DNA from: Marinibaculum sp040216765
GTDB taxonomy: Bacteria; Pseudomonadota; Alphaproteobacteria; Ferrovibrionales; Ferrovibrionaceae
Assembly (NCBI GenBank): GCA_040216765.1
Contig: JAVJON010000007.1
Location: 434,001 to 498,000 of the forward strand
Reading direction: 5' to 3'
Length of the DNA stretch: 64,000 nucleotides
Shown in pieces: positions 32,147 to 41,615 of the stretch (position 1 is the stretch's first letter; every line of letters begins with the position of its first letter). Made by a program: the position numbers and the translations under genes. The notes beneath the pieces are model-generated. The model saw nothing but the letters and a program-made list of their open reading frames with translations. It ran no database searches and had not been told where the DNA came from.

Positions 32147-33304
32147 ATGAGGTCACTCCAGTCCTACATCCTGCGGCTGCTGCTCGGGCCATTCGTCTTT
32201 GTCGTCCTGGCCCTGACGGGCGTCGTGTGGCTGTCGCAGTCGCTGCGCTTCCTCGACCGCATCGTGAACCAGGGCCTGGATTTCGGCTCGTTCCTGTACC
32301 TCACCAGCCTCGTCCTGCCCGGCGTGCTGGCCGTGCTGATCCCGGTGGGGCTGTTCTGCGCGACGCTCTATACCTTCAACCGCCTGGCATCGGATTCCGA
32401 ACTGGTGGTGATGTGGGCGACCGGCTTCAGCCGCTGGGCCCTGGCCTGGCCGGCCCTGCTGCTGGCGGCCTGCTGCACCGTGCTGGTGCTGTTCATGAAC
32501 CTCTACCTGACCCCGCTGGGCGCCCGGACCCTGCGCACCACCCAGTACGAACTGCGCACCAACCTGGCCAGCGTCCTGCTGCAGGAAGGGGTGTTCAACA
32601 ATCCCGCCCAGGGCCTCACCGTCTATGTCCGCGAGCGCCTGCCAAGCGGCGAGATGCTGGGCATCCTGATCCACGACAATCGCGACAAGGCGAAGCCGAT
32701 TACCATGATGGCCGAGCGCGGCGCCCTGATCCGCACGCCGGAGGGGCCGCGCTTCATGATGATCAACGGCAACCGCCAGCAGGTCGGCGGCGAAGGGAAG
32801 GCGCTCAGCCTGCTCTATTTCGACCGCTACGCCCTGGATCTCGACGCCTATACCGAACGCAGCGGCGAGGGCTGGCGGGAACCGCACGAACGCTACATGA
32901 ACGAACTGCTCTGGCCGGACATGGAGAACGCGGACGACCGCAACAACTACTGGCGGTTCCAGGTCGAGGCGCATAGCCGGATGGCCGGCCCGCTCGGGAC
33001 GATAACCCTGGCACTGATCGCGCTGGCCGCCACCTTGGGCGGCGAATACAACCGCCGCGGCCGGTATCGCAGGCTTGTCGCGGCCGCCTTCGGCGCGATC
33101 GGCTTCCTTGTGCTCAGCATCGGCCTGCCCTATCTGGCCAACATCCTGCCCAGCACCCTGGTGCTGCTCTACCTGTCGCCGCTGATCGTGTCCGGCGCGG
33201 CGATCTGGCTGATGCTGCGCGACCGGCCGCTGGGGCTGGGGCGCCTGGGCCGCTGGATCGACCGTGCCGGGGCGGTCCTCGCCCCCAGGCGCGCGAAAGC
33301 CTGA
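32147..33304 (+). CDS. lptF: LPS export ABC transporter permease LptF
   Basis: 385 residues. One of two permeases of the LptB2FG complex that extracts lipopolysaccharide from the inner membrane. Membrane helices lie at about 10-30, 50-75 and 95-120, then a beta-jellyroll periplasmic domain (about 130-265), then three helices up to 360. The start MRSLQSYILRLLLGPF is typical. The next gene begins two bases after its stop, and the two form the first pair of the LPS transport cluster. Confidence 0.96.
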   Translation: MRSLQSYILRLLLGPFVFVVLALTGVVWLSQSLRFLDRIVNQGLDFGSFLYLTSLVLPGVLAVLIPVGLFCATLYTFNRLASDSELVVMWATGFSRWALAWPALLLAACCTVLVLFMNLYLTPLGARTLRTTQYELRTNLASVLLQEGVFNNPAQGLTVYVRERLPSGEMLGILIHDNRDKAKPITMMAERGALIRTPEGPRFMMINGNRQQVGGEGKALSLLYFDRYALDLDAYTERSGEGWREPHERYMNELLWPDMENADDRNNYWRFQVEAHSRMAGPLGTITLALIALAATLGGEYNRRGRYRRLVAAAFGAIGFLVLSIGLPYLANILPSTLVLLYLSPLIVSGAAIWLMLRDRPLGLGRLGRWIDRAGAVLAPRRAKA

Positions 33305-33306
33305 CA

Positions 33307-34401
33307 ATGCAGCTGTCGCGCACCCTTTCCATGTATTTCGGCCGCCAGTACCTGGCCGGGTTCGGCAGCGTGTTCGCCGTGTTGCTGGCACTGACCTTCA
33401 TCTTCGACATGGTCGAGATGCTGCGCCGGGCCGGCAAGCGGGACGATGTCGGGCTGGACATGGTCGTGGAGATGTCGCTGCTGAAGCTCCCCGCCCTGTC
33501 CCTGAAGCTGCTGCCGTTCGCCGCCCTGTTCGGCGCGATGCTGGTGCTGTCGCGCCTGACCCGCACCAACGAGCTCACCGTCGCCCGTGCCGCCGGGATC
33601 TCGGCCTGGCAGTTCCTGATGCCGGCCCTGGCCATCGCCTTCCTGATCGGCGTGTTCACGGTCACCGTCTACAATCCCGTCGCCTCCACCCTTGTCGCGC
33701 GCTACGAGCTCCTGGAGGCGAAGCACCTGAAAGGCCGGGCCAGTGCGCTGGCGGTGTCGGAGACCGGCTTCTGGCTGCGGGATTCGGAAGGGTCCAGCCA
33801 GTCCGTGGTCCATGCCCTGCGGATGGCGCAGAAGGATGTCGAGCTGCGCGACGTGATCCTGTTCTTCTACAAGGGCGACGACCGTTTCGTGCAGCGCATC
33901 GATGCCATTTCGGCCAAGCTGGAACCGGGCCAGTGGAAACTCACCGACGCCGTCATCACCGGGCCGAACCAGGCCCCGGAATACCAGGAAAGCATGGTGA
34001 TCCCGACGAGCATGACCGCAAGCCGGATCCAGGACAGCTTCGCCTCGCCCGAGACGATATCGTTCTGGGCCCTGCCGCGGTTCATCAGCACCCTGGAGGA
34101 TGCGGGCTTTTCCGCTGTGCGCCATCGCCTGCACTTCTACGCGCTGCTGGCGATCCCGCTGCTGCTATGCGCCATGGTGCTGCTGGCCGCGACCTGCTCG
34201 CTGCGCCTGACGCGGACCGGGCGGACGGGGCTCTTGCTGGCGGCCGGCGTGGCGATCGGCTTCCTGTTCTATTTCCTCTCCGACCTGGTGTCCGCGCTGG
34301 GGATCTCGGGGAGCCTGCCGCCGGTCCTTGCCGCGCTTGCCCCCACGGCAATCTGCCTGCTCCTGGGCATGGCCATGCTGTTCCATCTTGAGGATGGCTG
34401 A
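33307..34401 (+). CDS. lptG: LPS export ABC transporter permease LptG
   Basis: 364 residues with the same layout as LptF: three N-terminal helices, a periplasmic domain (about 130-265) and three C-terminal helices. RLTRTNELTVARAAGISAWQ is the coupling-helix region that contacts LptB. It dimerises with LptF. Its stop overlaps the lptD start by eight bases, so LPS transport and outer-membrane insertion proteins are translated from one message. No lptB is present in the window. Confidence 0.96.
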   Translation: MQLSRTLSMYFGRQYLAGFGSVFAVLLALTFIFDMVEMLRRAGKRDDVGLDMVVEMSLLKLPALSLKLLPFAALFGAMLVLSRLTRTNELTVARAAGISAWQFLMPALAIAFLIGVFTVTVYNPVASTLVARYELLEAKHLKGRASALAVSETGFWLRDSEGSSQSVVHALRMAQKDVELRDVILFFYKGDDRFVQRIDAISAKLEPGQWKLTDAVITGPNQAPEYQESMVIPTSMTASRIQDSFASPETISFWALPRFISTLEDAGFSAVRHRLHFYALLAIPLLLCAMVLLAATCSLRLTRTGRTGLLLAAGVAIGFLFYFLSDLVSALGISGSLPPVLAALAPTAICLLLGMAMLFHLEDG

Positions 34402-36622
34402 CCCGGCGGGGCAGGTGCCGGCGGCCGGACGCCGGGCGAGCCGTGCCGCAACGCGGCGCGGGGGCTGCCGCTTCTTCCGCACCGTCCTGGCGATCCTGTG
34501 CATCCTGCTGCTGGCAGCGCCGGTGCCGCAGGGCATGGCACAGGTGAGCCAGGATACCGATCAGCCGGTCCTGCTGACCGCGGATTCGATGACCTATGAC
34601 GAGGAACTGTCGACCGCGATCGCCCGCGGCAATGTCGAGATCACGCAGGGGCCGCGGACCCTGCTCGCCGACACCGTCACCTACAACCAGCAGACCGAAG
34701 TGGTCACCGCCAGCGGCAATGTCGCGATGCTCGAGCCAACCGGCGACGTGCTGTTCGCCGACTATGTCGAGCTGAAGGACGAGTTCCGCAACGGCGCGAT
34801 CCAGGGCATCCGCACCCTGTTGTCGGACAATTCGCGGATGGCGGCGAGTTCCGCGCAGCGCACCGACGGCAACCGCACGGTGATGCGCAAGGCCGTGTAC
34901 TCGCCGTGCAACCTCTGCGCCGAGGATCCCTCGCGCGCGCCGCTCTGGCAGGTCCGCGCGCAGCGCGTGGTGCATGACCAGGAAGAGAAGGAGATCAGCT
35001 ACCGGAACGCCTATTTCGACGTCTATGGGGTGCCGGTGCTGTACAGCCCCTATTTCGCCCATCCCGACCCCAGCGTGGAGCGCAAGAGCGGCATCCTGGC
35101 GCCGATCTTCCGGCAGAACAGCTATTTCGGCACCAATGCGCAGACCCCCTATTATGCGGTGATCGACGATCAGACGGATGCGACGATCACGCCATGGATC
35201 TCGTCGGAACAGGCGCCGCAGGTCGCGGCCGAGCTGCGGCGCCGCTTTTCGACCGGCGAACTGCTCACCGATGCCAGCCTGACGCGCGGCACCGAGCGCA
35301 ACGACAACAACGAGGAGGTCGGTTCCGAACGCTGGCGCGGCCATGTGCGCAGCATCGGGCGGTTCCGGATCGACCCCACCTGGCGCTGGGGCTTCAATGT
35401 CTTCCGCACCACCGACGACACCTATCTGAAGCGCTATGACATCTCGAACCTGGACACCCTGACCAGCCGGGCCTTCATCGAGGGCGTGGACTATCGCAAC
35501 TACGCCGTCGCCAACGCCTACAGCTTCCAGGACCTGCGCGACGGCATCGACGACGACCAGATCCCGCTGATCCTGCCGGACCTGCGCTACGAGTGGCAGT
35601 CGGATGCCGGCCAGTACGGCAGCCGCTACCAGGTCGACGCCTCCGTCGTCGCCCTGTCGCGCAACGAAGGCACCGATACGCGCCGGCTGGCGGTGAATGG
35701 CGGCTGGAACCTGCCCTATGTCGGGCCGATGGGCGATGTCTACAGCCTGACGGCCGCCCTGCAGGGCAACCTCTACTGGCTGGAGGCCGAGCCGGTCGCC
35801 GGCAGCCCCTCGTCGGTGAACCAGAGCGGCACGACCGGCAGGCTGGTGCCATCCCTGACCCTGGACTGGCGCTGGCCGCTGGTGCGCCAGATGGGCGAGG
35901 TCCGCCAGGTACTCGAGCCGATCGTGGGCGTGGTGCTGACCCCCTATTCCGGCAACAACGCATTGATCCCGAACGAGGACAGCCAGGATGTCGAGTTCGA
36001 CACCACCAACCTGTTCGACACCAACCGGTTTCCCGGGATCGACCGCTGGGATGGCGGGCCACGCCTGAACTACGGCATGCGCACCGGCCTGTACTGGCCC
36101 GATGGCGGCTATGGGGAGTTCTTCGTCGGGCAATCCCTGCGCAACGGCGAGGATTACGAGTTCGACGAGAATTCCGGCCTGCGCACCCAGCTCTCCGACG
36201 TGGTGCTGAGCGCCAACATCGCGCCCAACCCCTATTTCGACCTGCTCTGGCGCGCGCGTGTCGACCCGCGCGGTGTGAACCTGCGCCGCAACGAGATCAT
36301 TGCCGGCGCGGGCCCCCAGGCGTTCCGCATCAACGTTTCCTATGCCAAGCTTGACGACGCGCTGTTCCAGAGCGGCACCGGCGATCGCGAGGCGGTACAG
36401 GTGCAGGGCAATCTGCGCGTAAGCAAGTACTGGAGCGCGACGGCGGCCCATCTCCAGGATCTGGCGGAGGATGGCGGGTCGCTTTACACCAATCTGGGGC
36501 TTCGATACACGGACGAGTGCTTCGACCTGCTGCTGTTCGCGGACACCAGCTATTTCCGGAACAAGGACATCCAGCCGGAGACGACCTTCGGCTTCCGGTT
36601 CCGGCTCGCGAACTTCAACTGA
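34394..36622 (+). CDS. lptD: LPS assembly outer-membrane protein LptD
   Basis: 742 residues from ATG 34394. Signal peptide about 1-49 (cleavage after QGMA). The OstA/LptA-like domain spans about 55-200 (TADSMTYDEELSTAIARGNV), followed by a large beta barrel. Conserved Cys occur as YSPCNLC and near the end as ECFDLL, suggesting the disulfides needed to plug the barrel properly. It receives LPS from the periplasmic bridge and places it in the outer leaflet. Coupled to lptG; the chaperone gene surA follows after 109 bases. Confidence 0.96.
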   Translation: MADPAGQVPAAGRRASRAATRRGGCRFFRTVLAILCILLLAAPVPQGMAQVSQDTDQPVLLTADSMTYDEELSTAIARGNVEITQGPRTLLADTVTYNQQTEVVTASGNVAMLEPTGDVLFADYVELKDEFRNGAIQGIRTLLSDNSRMAASSAQRTDGNRTVMRKAVYSPCNLCAEDPSRAPLWQVRAQRVVHDQEEKEISYRNAYFDVYGVPVLYSPYFAHPDPSVERKSGILAPIFRQNSYFGTNAQTPYYAVIDDQTDATITPWISSEQAPQVAAELRRRFSTGELLTDASLTRGTERNDNNEEVGSERWRGHVRSIGRFRIDPTWRWGFNVFRTTDDTYLKRYDISNLDTLTSRAFIEGVDYRNYAVANAYSFQDLRDGIDDDQIPLILPDLRYEWQSDAGQYGSRYQVDASVVALSRNEGTDTRRLAVNGGWNLPYVGPMGDVYSLTAALQGNLYWLEAEPVAGSPSSVNQSGTTGRLVPSLTLDWRWPLVRQMGEVRQVLEPIVGVVLTPYSGNNALIPNEDSQDVEFDTTNLFDTNRFPGIDRWDGGPRLNYGMRTGLYWPDGGYGEFFVGQSLRNGEDYEFDENSGLRTQLSDVVLSANIAPNPYFDLLWRARVDPRGVNLRRNEIIAGAGPQAFRINVSYAKLDDALFQSGTGDREAVQVQGNLRVSKYWSATAAHLQDLAEDGGSLYTNLGLRYTDECFDLLLFADTSYFRNKDIQPETTFGFRFRLANFN

Positions 36623-36731
36623 GCCGGACTGCTCGGCTTGGACGCTGCGCCCGGCCCGTCCCATATGAGCAGGCAAGCGCCTTCGGCACCCACCGGGCCC
36701 CGGGCAGAGATCGCGCGTACAGGAAAGACAG

Positions 36732-38069
36732 ATGGATCGAGGCAAAGACCCGCAGCCGGCCACCCCGAGCGACAGCGCGCCGCCCGCGCGGATACGGATC
36801 CTGCTCCTCGCCGTGGCGGCAGCCCTGTTCGCCGCGACCCTTCTTCCGGGGCCGGCCCTGCATCCGGCCATGGCGCAGCAGCTGCAGCGCATCATGGCCG
36901 TGGTGAACGACAGGGTGATCTCCGCCCATGACATGGAACTGCGCCTGGACCTGATCGTGCGCTCCGCCAACCTTCCCGACACCGAGGACGCCCGCAAGAA
37001 CCTGCGGCCGCAGGTGCTGCGCAGCCTGATCGACGAACAGCTGCAGCTGCAGGAGGCCGAGCGCCGCGGCATCGTCGTCTCGGAAGAGGAGATGCAGAAT
37101 TCCTTCGCGGCGCTGGAGCGCAACAACAACATGCCGCCCGGTTCGCTGGACAAGCAGCTTGCCGAGCGCGGCATCGAGAAGAGCGCCGTGGCCGCGCAGG
37201 TCGAGGCTGAGATCGCCTGGGGCAAGCTGCTGCGCCAGCAGGTCCTGCCGCGGATCCAGATCTCCGATGCCCAGGTGCAGAACGAGATCAAGCGCTGGCG
37301 CTCCCTGGAGGGCCAGACCGAGTATCATCTTGCGGAGATCCTGCTGATACCGGACACGCCCGACGATTTCGACCGCGCCGGCGAGGTGGCCGGCACCCTG
37401 GTGGAGGATATGCGCAAGGGCGCGCGCTTCTCGGTAACCGCGCAGCAGTTCAGCCAGGGCCCGACCGCCGCCGCGGGCGGCGATATCGGCTGGGTCGATG
37501 CCGACAGCCTGCTGAAGGAGGTCCGCGACGTTGTCGAGCGGATGCCGGTCGGCGCCGTCACCGATCCGATCCGCATTCCCGGCGGCTGGACGATCGTCTT
37601 CCTGCGCAACAAGCGCACGATCGGCGCCACCGACGGCGCGAATGCCACCTACGGCCTGGCACAGCTTGCCTGGCCGGCGCCGCCGCAGATGCCGGCAGGG
37701 GAGCGTGCGGCACTGATCAAGCGTGTCGAGGCCGTGCGCAACCAGATCGACGGGTGCGGCAATGTCGAGGAGGTCGCGAAGGCCGCCAATGTGCCCGAGG
37801 CCGGCCCGCTCGGCCAGGTCCGGGCGGTGGACCTGCCGCCGCTGTTCCGGACCGTGCTGCAGCCCCTCGGTGTCGGCGAGGTCACCGAGCCGGTGGACAA
37901 TGGCCAGGGGATCGTCCTCCTGGTGGTCTGCGAACGGACCGATGCCGAGGAACAGCGGCTGGATCCGGAAAAGGTGCGGGAGCGCCTGGCCAACGAGCGG
38001 ATCGGCCTGCAGGCCCGGCGCTATCTGCGCGACCTGCGGCGGGATGCCCTCATCGAGATCCGCAACTAG
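36732..38069 (+). CDS. surA: Periplasmic chaperone and peptidyl-prolyl isomerase SurA
   Basis: 445 residues. Signal peptide about 1-48 (cleavage after AMA). N-terminal chaperone domain about 50-200 (IMAVVNDRVISAHDMELRLD), a parvulin-type rotamase domain about 205-310 (EYHLAEILLIPDT, then GGDIGWVDADSLL), and a C-terminal helix region. It escorts unfolded barrels such as LptD to the assembly machine, which fits its place next to lptD. Only one rotamase domain is obvious, as in many alphaproteobacteria. Confidence 0.95.
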   Translation: MDRGKDPQPATPSDSAPPARIRILLLAVAAALFAATLLPGPALHPAMAQQLQRIMAVVNDRVISAHDMELRLDLIVRSANLPDTEDARKNLRPQVLRSLIDEQLQLQEAERRGIVVSEEEMQNSFAALERNNNMPPGSLDKQLAERGIEKSAVAAQVEAEIAWGKLLRQQVLPRIQISDAQVQNEIKRWRSLEGQTEYHLAEILLIPDTPDDFDRAGEVAGTLVEDMRKGARFSVTAQQFSQGPTAAAGGDIGWVDADSLLKEVRDVVERMPVGAVTDPIRIPGGWTIVFLRNKRTIGATDGANATYGLAQLAWPAPPQMPAGERAALIKRVEAVRNQIDGCGNVEEVAKAANVPEAGPLGQVRAVDLPPLFRTVLQPLGVGEVTEPVDNGQGIVLLVVCERTDAEEQRLDPEKVRERLANERIGLQARRYLRDLRRDALIEIRN

Positions 38070-38090
38070 CGGGGCGGGAGAGAGGCAAGC

Positions 38091-39143
38091 ATGCCCGGTT
38101 CCTCCCTGCGTCCCGACCGGCCGCTCTGCGTCAGCATGGGCGAGCCGGGCGGCATCGGCGCGGAAATCCTGTTGCAGGCCTGGCTGCGCCGCCGCGAGGA
38201 GGCGTTGCCGCCATTCTTCGTGATCGACGATGCAGAGCGGCTTCGCGCCGCGGCCGCCGCGCTGGGCTGGCCGGTGCCGCTGGCCGTGATCGCGACGCCG
38301 GCGGAAGCCATGGCGCGGTTCGCCACCGCCCTGCCCGTCCTGCCGGTCGGCCATTCGGTGCCCTGGCAGCCTGGCAGGACCGATCCGCACCTGGCCGCGG
38401 CGGTGATCGCCGCGCTGGACCGGGGCGTGGACCTGACACGCGACGGCAGCGCCGCGGCGCTGGTGACAAACCCGATCCACAAAAAGACCTTGTACGATGC
38501 CGGCTTCGGCTTTCCGGGCCATACCGAATACCTGGCGGCCCGCACCGGCGCCGCGTCCCATGCCATGATGCTCGCCGTGCCGGCGACGGCGGAGGCGCCG
38601 GGCCTGCGGGCCGTGCCGGCCACCATCCATGTGCCCCTGCGGCAGGCGGTGACCCTGCTCGAGACCGCCCACCTGGTGAGCCAGGGGCGGCTGATCCACC
38701 AGAGCCTGATGGGCGATTTCGGTATCGCGCGGCCGCGCATCGCGGTGGCCGGGCTGAATCCGCATGCCGGGGAGGATGGCGCCCTGGGGCGCGAGGATCT
38801 GGAGATCGTCGCGCCCGCGGTGGCCATCCTGCGCGCCGAGGGGATCGACGCGGACGGGCCCCGCCCGGGCGACACGATGTTCCATGCCGGCGCCCGGGCA
38901 GGATATGACGCGGCCCTGTGCATGTATCACGACCAGGCCCTGATCCCGGTGAAGACCATCGACTTCGACCGGGGGGTCAATGTCACGCTGGGCCTGCCGA
39001 TCATCCGCACATCGCCGGACCATGGCACCGCCACGGATATCGCCGGACAAGGCATCGCCCGGCCGGTCAGCCTGATCGCCGCGCTGCGCCTTGCCGCGGA
39101 GATGGCCGCCTGCCGCAGCCGTTCGGCGGTGGCGCTTGCCTGA
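38091..39143 (+). CDS. pdxA: 4-hydroxythreonine-4-phosphate dehydrogenase
   Basis: 350 residues. It oxidises 4-phosphohydroxy-threonine in pyridoxal phosphate synthesis. Motifs: MGEPGGIGAEILLQ at the start, TNPIHKKTLYDAGFGFPGHTEYL with substrate and metal residues, LNPHAGE, and MYHDQALIPVKTIDF with TSPDHGTATDIAG. Length is normal. It follows surA after 21 bases and overlaps rsmA, the usual surA-pdxA-rsmA order. Confidence 0.96.
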   Translation: MPGSSLRPDRPLCVSMGEPGGIGAEILLQAWLRRREEALPPFFVIDDAERLRAAAAALGWPVPLAVIATPAEAMARFATALPVLPVGHSVPWQPGRTDPHLAAAVIAALDRGVDLTRDGSAAALVTNPIHKKTLYDAGFGFPGHTEYLAARTGAASHAMMLAVPATAEAPGLRAVPATIHVPLRQAVTLLETAHLVSQGRLIHQSLMGDFGIARPRIAVAGLNPHAGEDGALGREDLEIVAPAVAILRAEGIDADGPRPGDTMFHAGARAGYDAALCMYHDQALIPVKTIDFDRGVNVTLGLPIIRTSPDHGTATDIAGQGIARPVSLIAALRLAAEMAACRSRSAVALA

Positions 39144-40008
39144 TCCGGTCGACCCGGCGGCCGCCCTGCCGCCCTTGCGCGAGGTCATCGCGACCTTCGG
39201 CCTGAGCGCCAGCCGGTCGCTGGGCCAGAACTTCCTTCTGGACCTCAACCTGACGGGCAAGATCGCCCGCGCCGCGGGTCCGCTGGCCGGCCGACTGGTC
39301 TACGAGGTCGGGCCCGGCCCGGGCGGCCTGACCCGCGCCCTGCTGGCGCAAGGCGCCGGCCGCGTCGTGGCGGTGGAACGCGATTCCCGCTTCATTGCCG
39401 CCCTGCAGGGGTTGCAGCAGGCCTATCCGGACCGCCTGACGCTGGTGGAGGCCGATGCCCTGGAGGTGGACGAGGGCAGCCTGCTTGGCGGGGCGCCGGC
39501 CAGGCTGGTCGCCAACCTGCCCTACAACATCGCGACGCCGCTGCTGCTGAAATGGTTCGCGATGGGTGAACATTTCGACAGCCTCACGGTGATGCTGCAG
39601 CGGGAGGTCGCCGATCGCCTCGTCGCCCCGCCCGGTTCGCGGACCTATGGCCGCCTCAGCGTCGCGACCCAGTGGCGGATGACCGCGCGACGCCTGTTCG
39701 ACCTGCCGGCCAGCGCCTTCGTGCCGCCACCCAGGGTGACCTCCTCGGTCGTGCAGCTGGTGCCCCGGCCGCAGCCGCTGGCACCCGCCGACCCGGCGAT
39801 CCTGGAGCTGGTGACCCGTGCCGCCTTCGGGCAACGGCGGAAGATGCTCAGATCGGCCCTGCGCAGTCTCGGGACCGACCCGCTGCCCCTGCTGGAGGCA
39901 GCGGGGATCGCGCCGGAACGCCGCGCCGAGGAACTGTCGGTCGAGAATTTCTGTGCGTTGGCCGAAGCCTTCCGGCAGGGCGGGGCTGCCGGGCAGCCGC
40001 TGCGATAG
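39136..40008 (+). CDS. rsmA: 16S rRNA dimethyladenosine transferase
   Basis: 290 residues from TTG 39136, which overlaps the pdxA stop by eight bases and puts the family start (LPPLREVIATFGLSASRSLG) near the N-terminus; TTG 39091 is an alternative. It dimethylates two adenosines near the 3' end of 16S rRNA. Motifs: QNFLLD, the SAM loop EVGPGPGGLT, ERD, and the catalytic NLPYNI at about 127-132. It is convergent with gmk, with 20 bases between stops. Confidence 0.94.
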   Translation: MPDPVDPAAALPPLREVIATFGLSASRSLGQNFLLDLNLTGKIARAAGPLAGRLVYEVGPGPGGLTRALLAQGAGRVVAVERDSRFIAALQGLQQAYPDRLTLVEADALEVDEGSLLGGAPARLVANLPYNIATPLLLKWFAMGEHFDSLTVMLQREVADRLVAPPGSRTYGRLSVATQWRMTARRLFDLPASAFVPPPRVTSSVVQLVPRPQPLAPADPAILELVTRAAFGQRRKMLRSALRSLGTDPLPLLEAAGIAPERRAEELSVENFCALAEAFRQGGAAGQPLR

Positions 40009-40028
40009 GCCCCTCCCCGGCCCGCGCC

Positions 40029-40688
40029 TCAATCGCCGCGCAGCGCCTTCACGAACTCCACCAGGCCGGTGCGGCGATTCCGGCGCAGGCGCTCGGCCCG
40101 CAGGATCGCATGCAGCTCCTCCAGGCAGGCATCGACATCGTCGTTGACGACGACATAGTCGTATTCCGCCCAATGGCTCATCTCGTCGGAGGCCTTGGCC
40201 ATCCGCCGGGCAACGGTCTCCGCGGAATCCTGGGCGCGGGCATAGAGCCGGTGCTCGAGGTCCTGCTGGCTGGGCGGCAGGATGAAGACGCTCACCAGAT
40301 CCTCGCGGGCGCGGGCGCGCAACTGCTGGGTGCCCTGCCAGTCGATATCGAACAGGATGTCCCTGCCGCCGCGCAGCCGCTCCTCCACCGTCGCGGCCGG
40401 CGTGCCGTACTGATGGTCGAACACGCTGGCATGCTCCAGCAGTTCCCCCTGCGCCACCATCTCCTGGAAGCGGTTCGCGTCGATGAAATGATAGTCGACG
40501 CCGTCGCGCTCGCCCGGGCGGCGCTTCCGGGTGGTCACCGAGACCGAGAGGCCGAGCTGGTGGTCGCGCTGCAACAGGCGCCGCGACAGGGTGGTCTTGC
40601 CGGCGCCCGACGGCGAGGACAGGACCAGCATCAGGCCGCGGCGGCTGACGGTGACGCGTCCCTGCGCGCGACCCTGCATGCCGGTCAT
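40029..40688 (-). CDS. gmk: Guanylate kinase
   Basis: 219 residues. It makes GDP from GMP and ATP. The P-loop SSPSGAGKTT lies at about 24-33, then SVSVTTRKRRPGERDGVDYH (GMP-binding and lid) and ILFDIDWQGTQQL. The first 16 residues precede the fold and are rich in Gly/Arg/Gln, so a later start is possible. The start overlaps the YicC-like stop by four bases, the common yicC-gmk pairing. Confidence 0.96.
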   Translation of the reverse strand: MTGMQGRAQGRVTVSRRGLMLVLSSPSGAGKTTLSRRLLQRDHQLGLSVSVTTRKRRPGERDGVDYHFIDANRFQEMVAQGELLEHASVFDHQYGTPAATVEERLRGGRDILFDIDWQGTQQLRARAREDLVSVFILPPSQQDLEHRLYARAQDSAETVARRMAKASDEMSHWAEYDYVVVNDDVDACLEELHAILRAERLRRNRRTGLVEFVKALRGD

Positions 40689-41569
40689 TCGACGTTCTGC
40701 ACCTGCTCGCGCAGGCGGTCGATGGCAAGCTTCAGGTCGAGACCGATGCGCGTGAGGTCCAGGTCGTTCGCCTTGGAACAGATCGTGTTGGCCTCGCGGT
40801 TGAATTCCTGCGCCAGGAAATCCAGTTCCCGGCCGACCGCCGCATCGGCTGCCAGATGGCCGCGTGCCTGGGCCACATGGGCCGTCAGGCGGTCCAGTTC
40901 CTCGGCGATATCGGCCTTCACTGCCAGCATCGCCAGTTCCTGCGCCAGACGCTCCTCCGGCAGCGGGGCGCCGGCATCCAGCAGCGCCGCCACCTGCTCG
41001 CGCAGCCGATCCCGCTGGCGGTCCTGGCGCAGCGCGGCGGCACGCTGCGCCGCGGCCACCAGGTCCTCGATCCGCCCGACCAGGTCGACCAGGACCTCGG
41101 CCAGGCGGGCGCCTTCCGCCTGGCGGGAGCGCTCCAGGCCATCGACCGCCAGTTCCAGGTCCGCCAGAAGGGCCTGCTCCAGCGCCGCGACGTCCTGCAC
41201 CGCATCCGGTTCGACCGCTTCCAGCACGCCGCGCAGCGCCAGCAGCCCGTCCAGGCGCGGCGGCGCGGCCTCGATGGTCGCGGCCGCGCCGGACGCCAGC
41301 GCGGCGAGTTCCTCCAGCAGGGGCTGGTTGATGCGGTAGGACAGGGCCTGGGCGGTGGTGGCAAGCTGCAGGTTGCAGCTGACCGAGCCGCGCCGCAGGC
41401 GCTTCGACAGCATGGCGCGGGCGGGCGCCTCCACCCCTTCCGCCCCCGGCGCCAGGCGCAGGCGCAGGTCGAGGCCGCGGCCGTTGACGCTGCGGATCTC
41501 CCAGGTCCAGGACTGCTGCCCGTTGCCGCCCTGCTGGCGGGCGAAGCCGGTCATGCTGCTCAGCGCCAC
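40685..41569 (-). CDS. yicC: YicC-family endoribonuclease-like protein
   Basis: 294 residues. It opens with the family signature SSMTGFARQQG, followed by WEIRSVNGRGLDLRLRLAPG, and ends with the C-terminal block GRELDFLAQEFNREANTICSKANDLDLTRIGLDLKLAIDRLREQVQNVE. E. coli YicC is a ribonuclease involved in small-RNA turnover; the same activity is inferred here. Coupled to gmk by a four-base overlap; mltG lies 46 bases upstream on the same strand. Confidence 0.92.
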   Translation of the reverse strand: MALSSMTGFARQQGGNGQQSWTWEIRSVNGRGLDLRLRLAPGAEGVEAPARAMLSKRLRRGSVSCNLQLATTAQALSYRINQPLLEELAALASGAAATIEAAPPRLDGLLALRGVLEAVEPDAVQDVAALEQALLADLELAVDGLERSRQAEGARLAEVLVDLVGRIEDLVAAAQRAAALRQDRQRDRLREQVAALLDAGAPLPEERLAQELAMLAVKADIAEELDRLTAHVAQARGHLAADAAVGRELDFLAQEFNREANTICSKANDLDLTRIGLDLKLAIDRLREQVQNVE

Positions 41570-41615
41570 TGTCTTGCTCCCTGGATCCCGGGCCGCGGCA
41601 ATGGCGTGCCGGCGG

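Noticed and set aside
34085..37291. 1068-residue minus-strand open frame over lptD and surA
   Set aside because: Antisense to two genes with signal peptides and clear family motifs; no ribosome site or recognised domain.
36615..39260. 881-residue minus-strand open frame over surA and pdxA
   Set aside because: A shadow of high-GC coding sequence; its composition is not that of a real protein.
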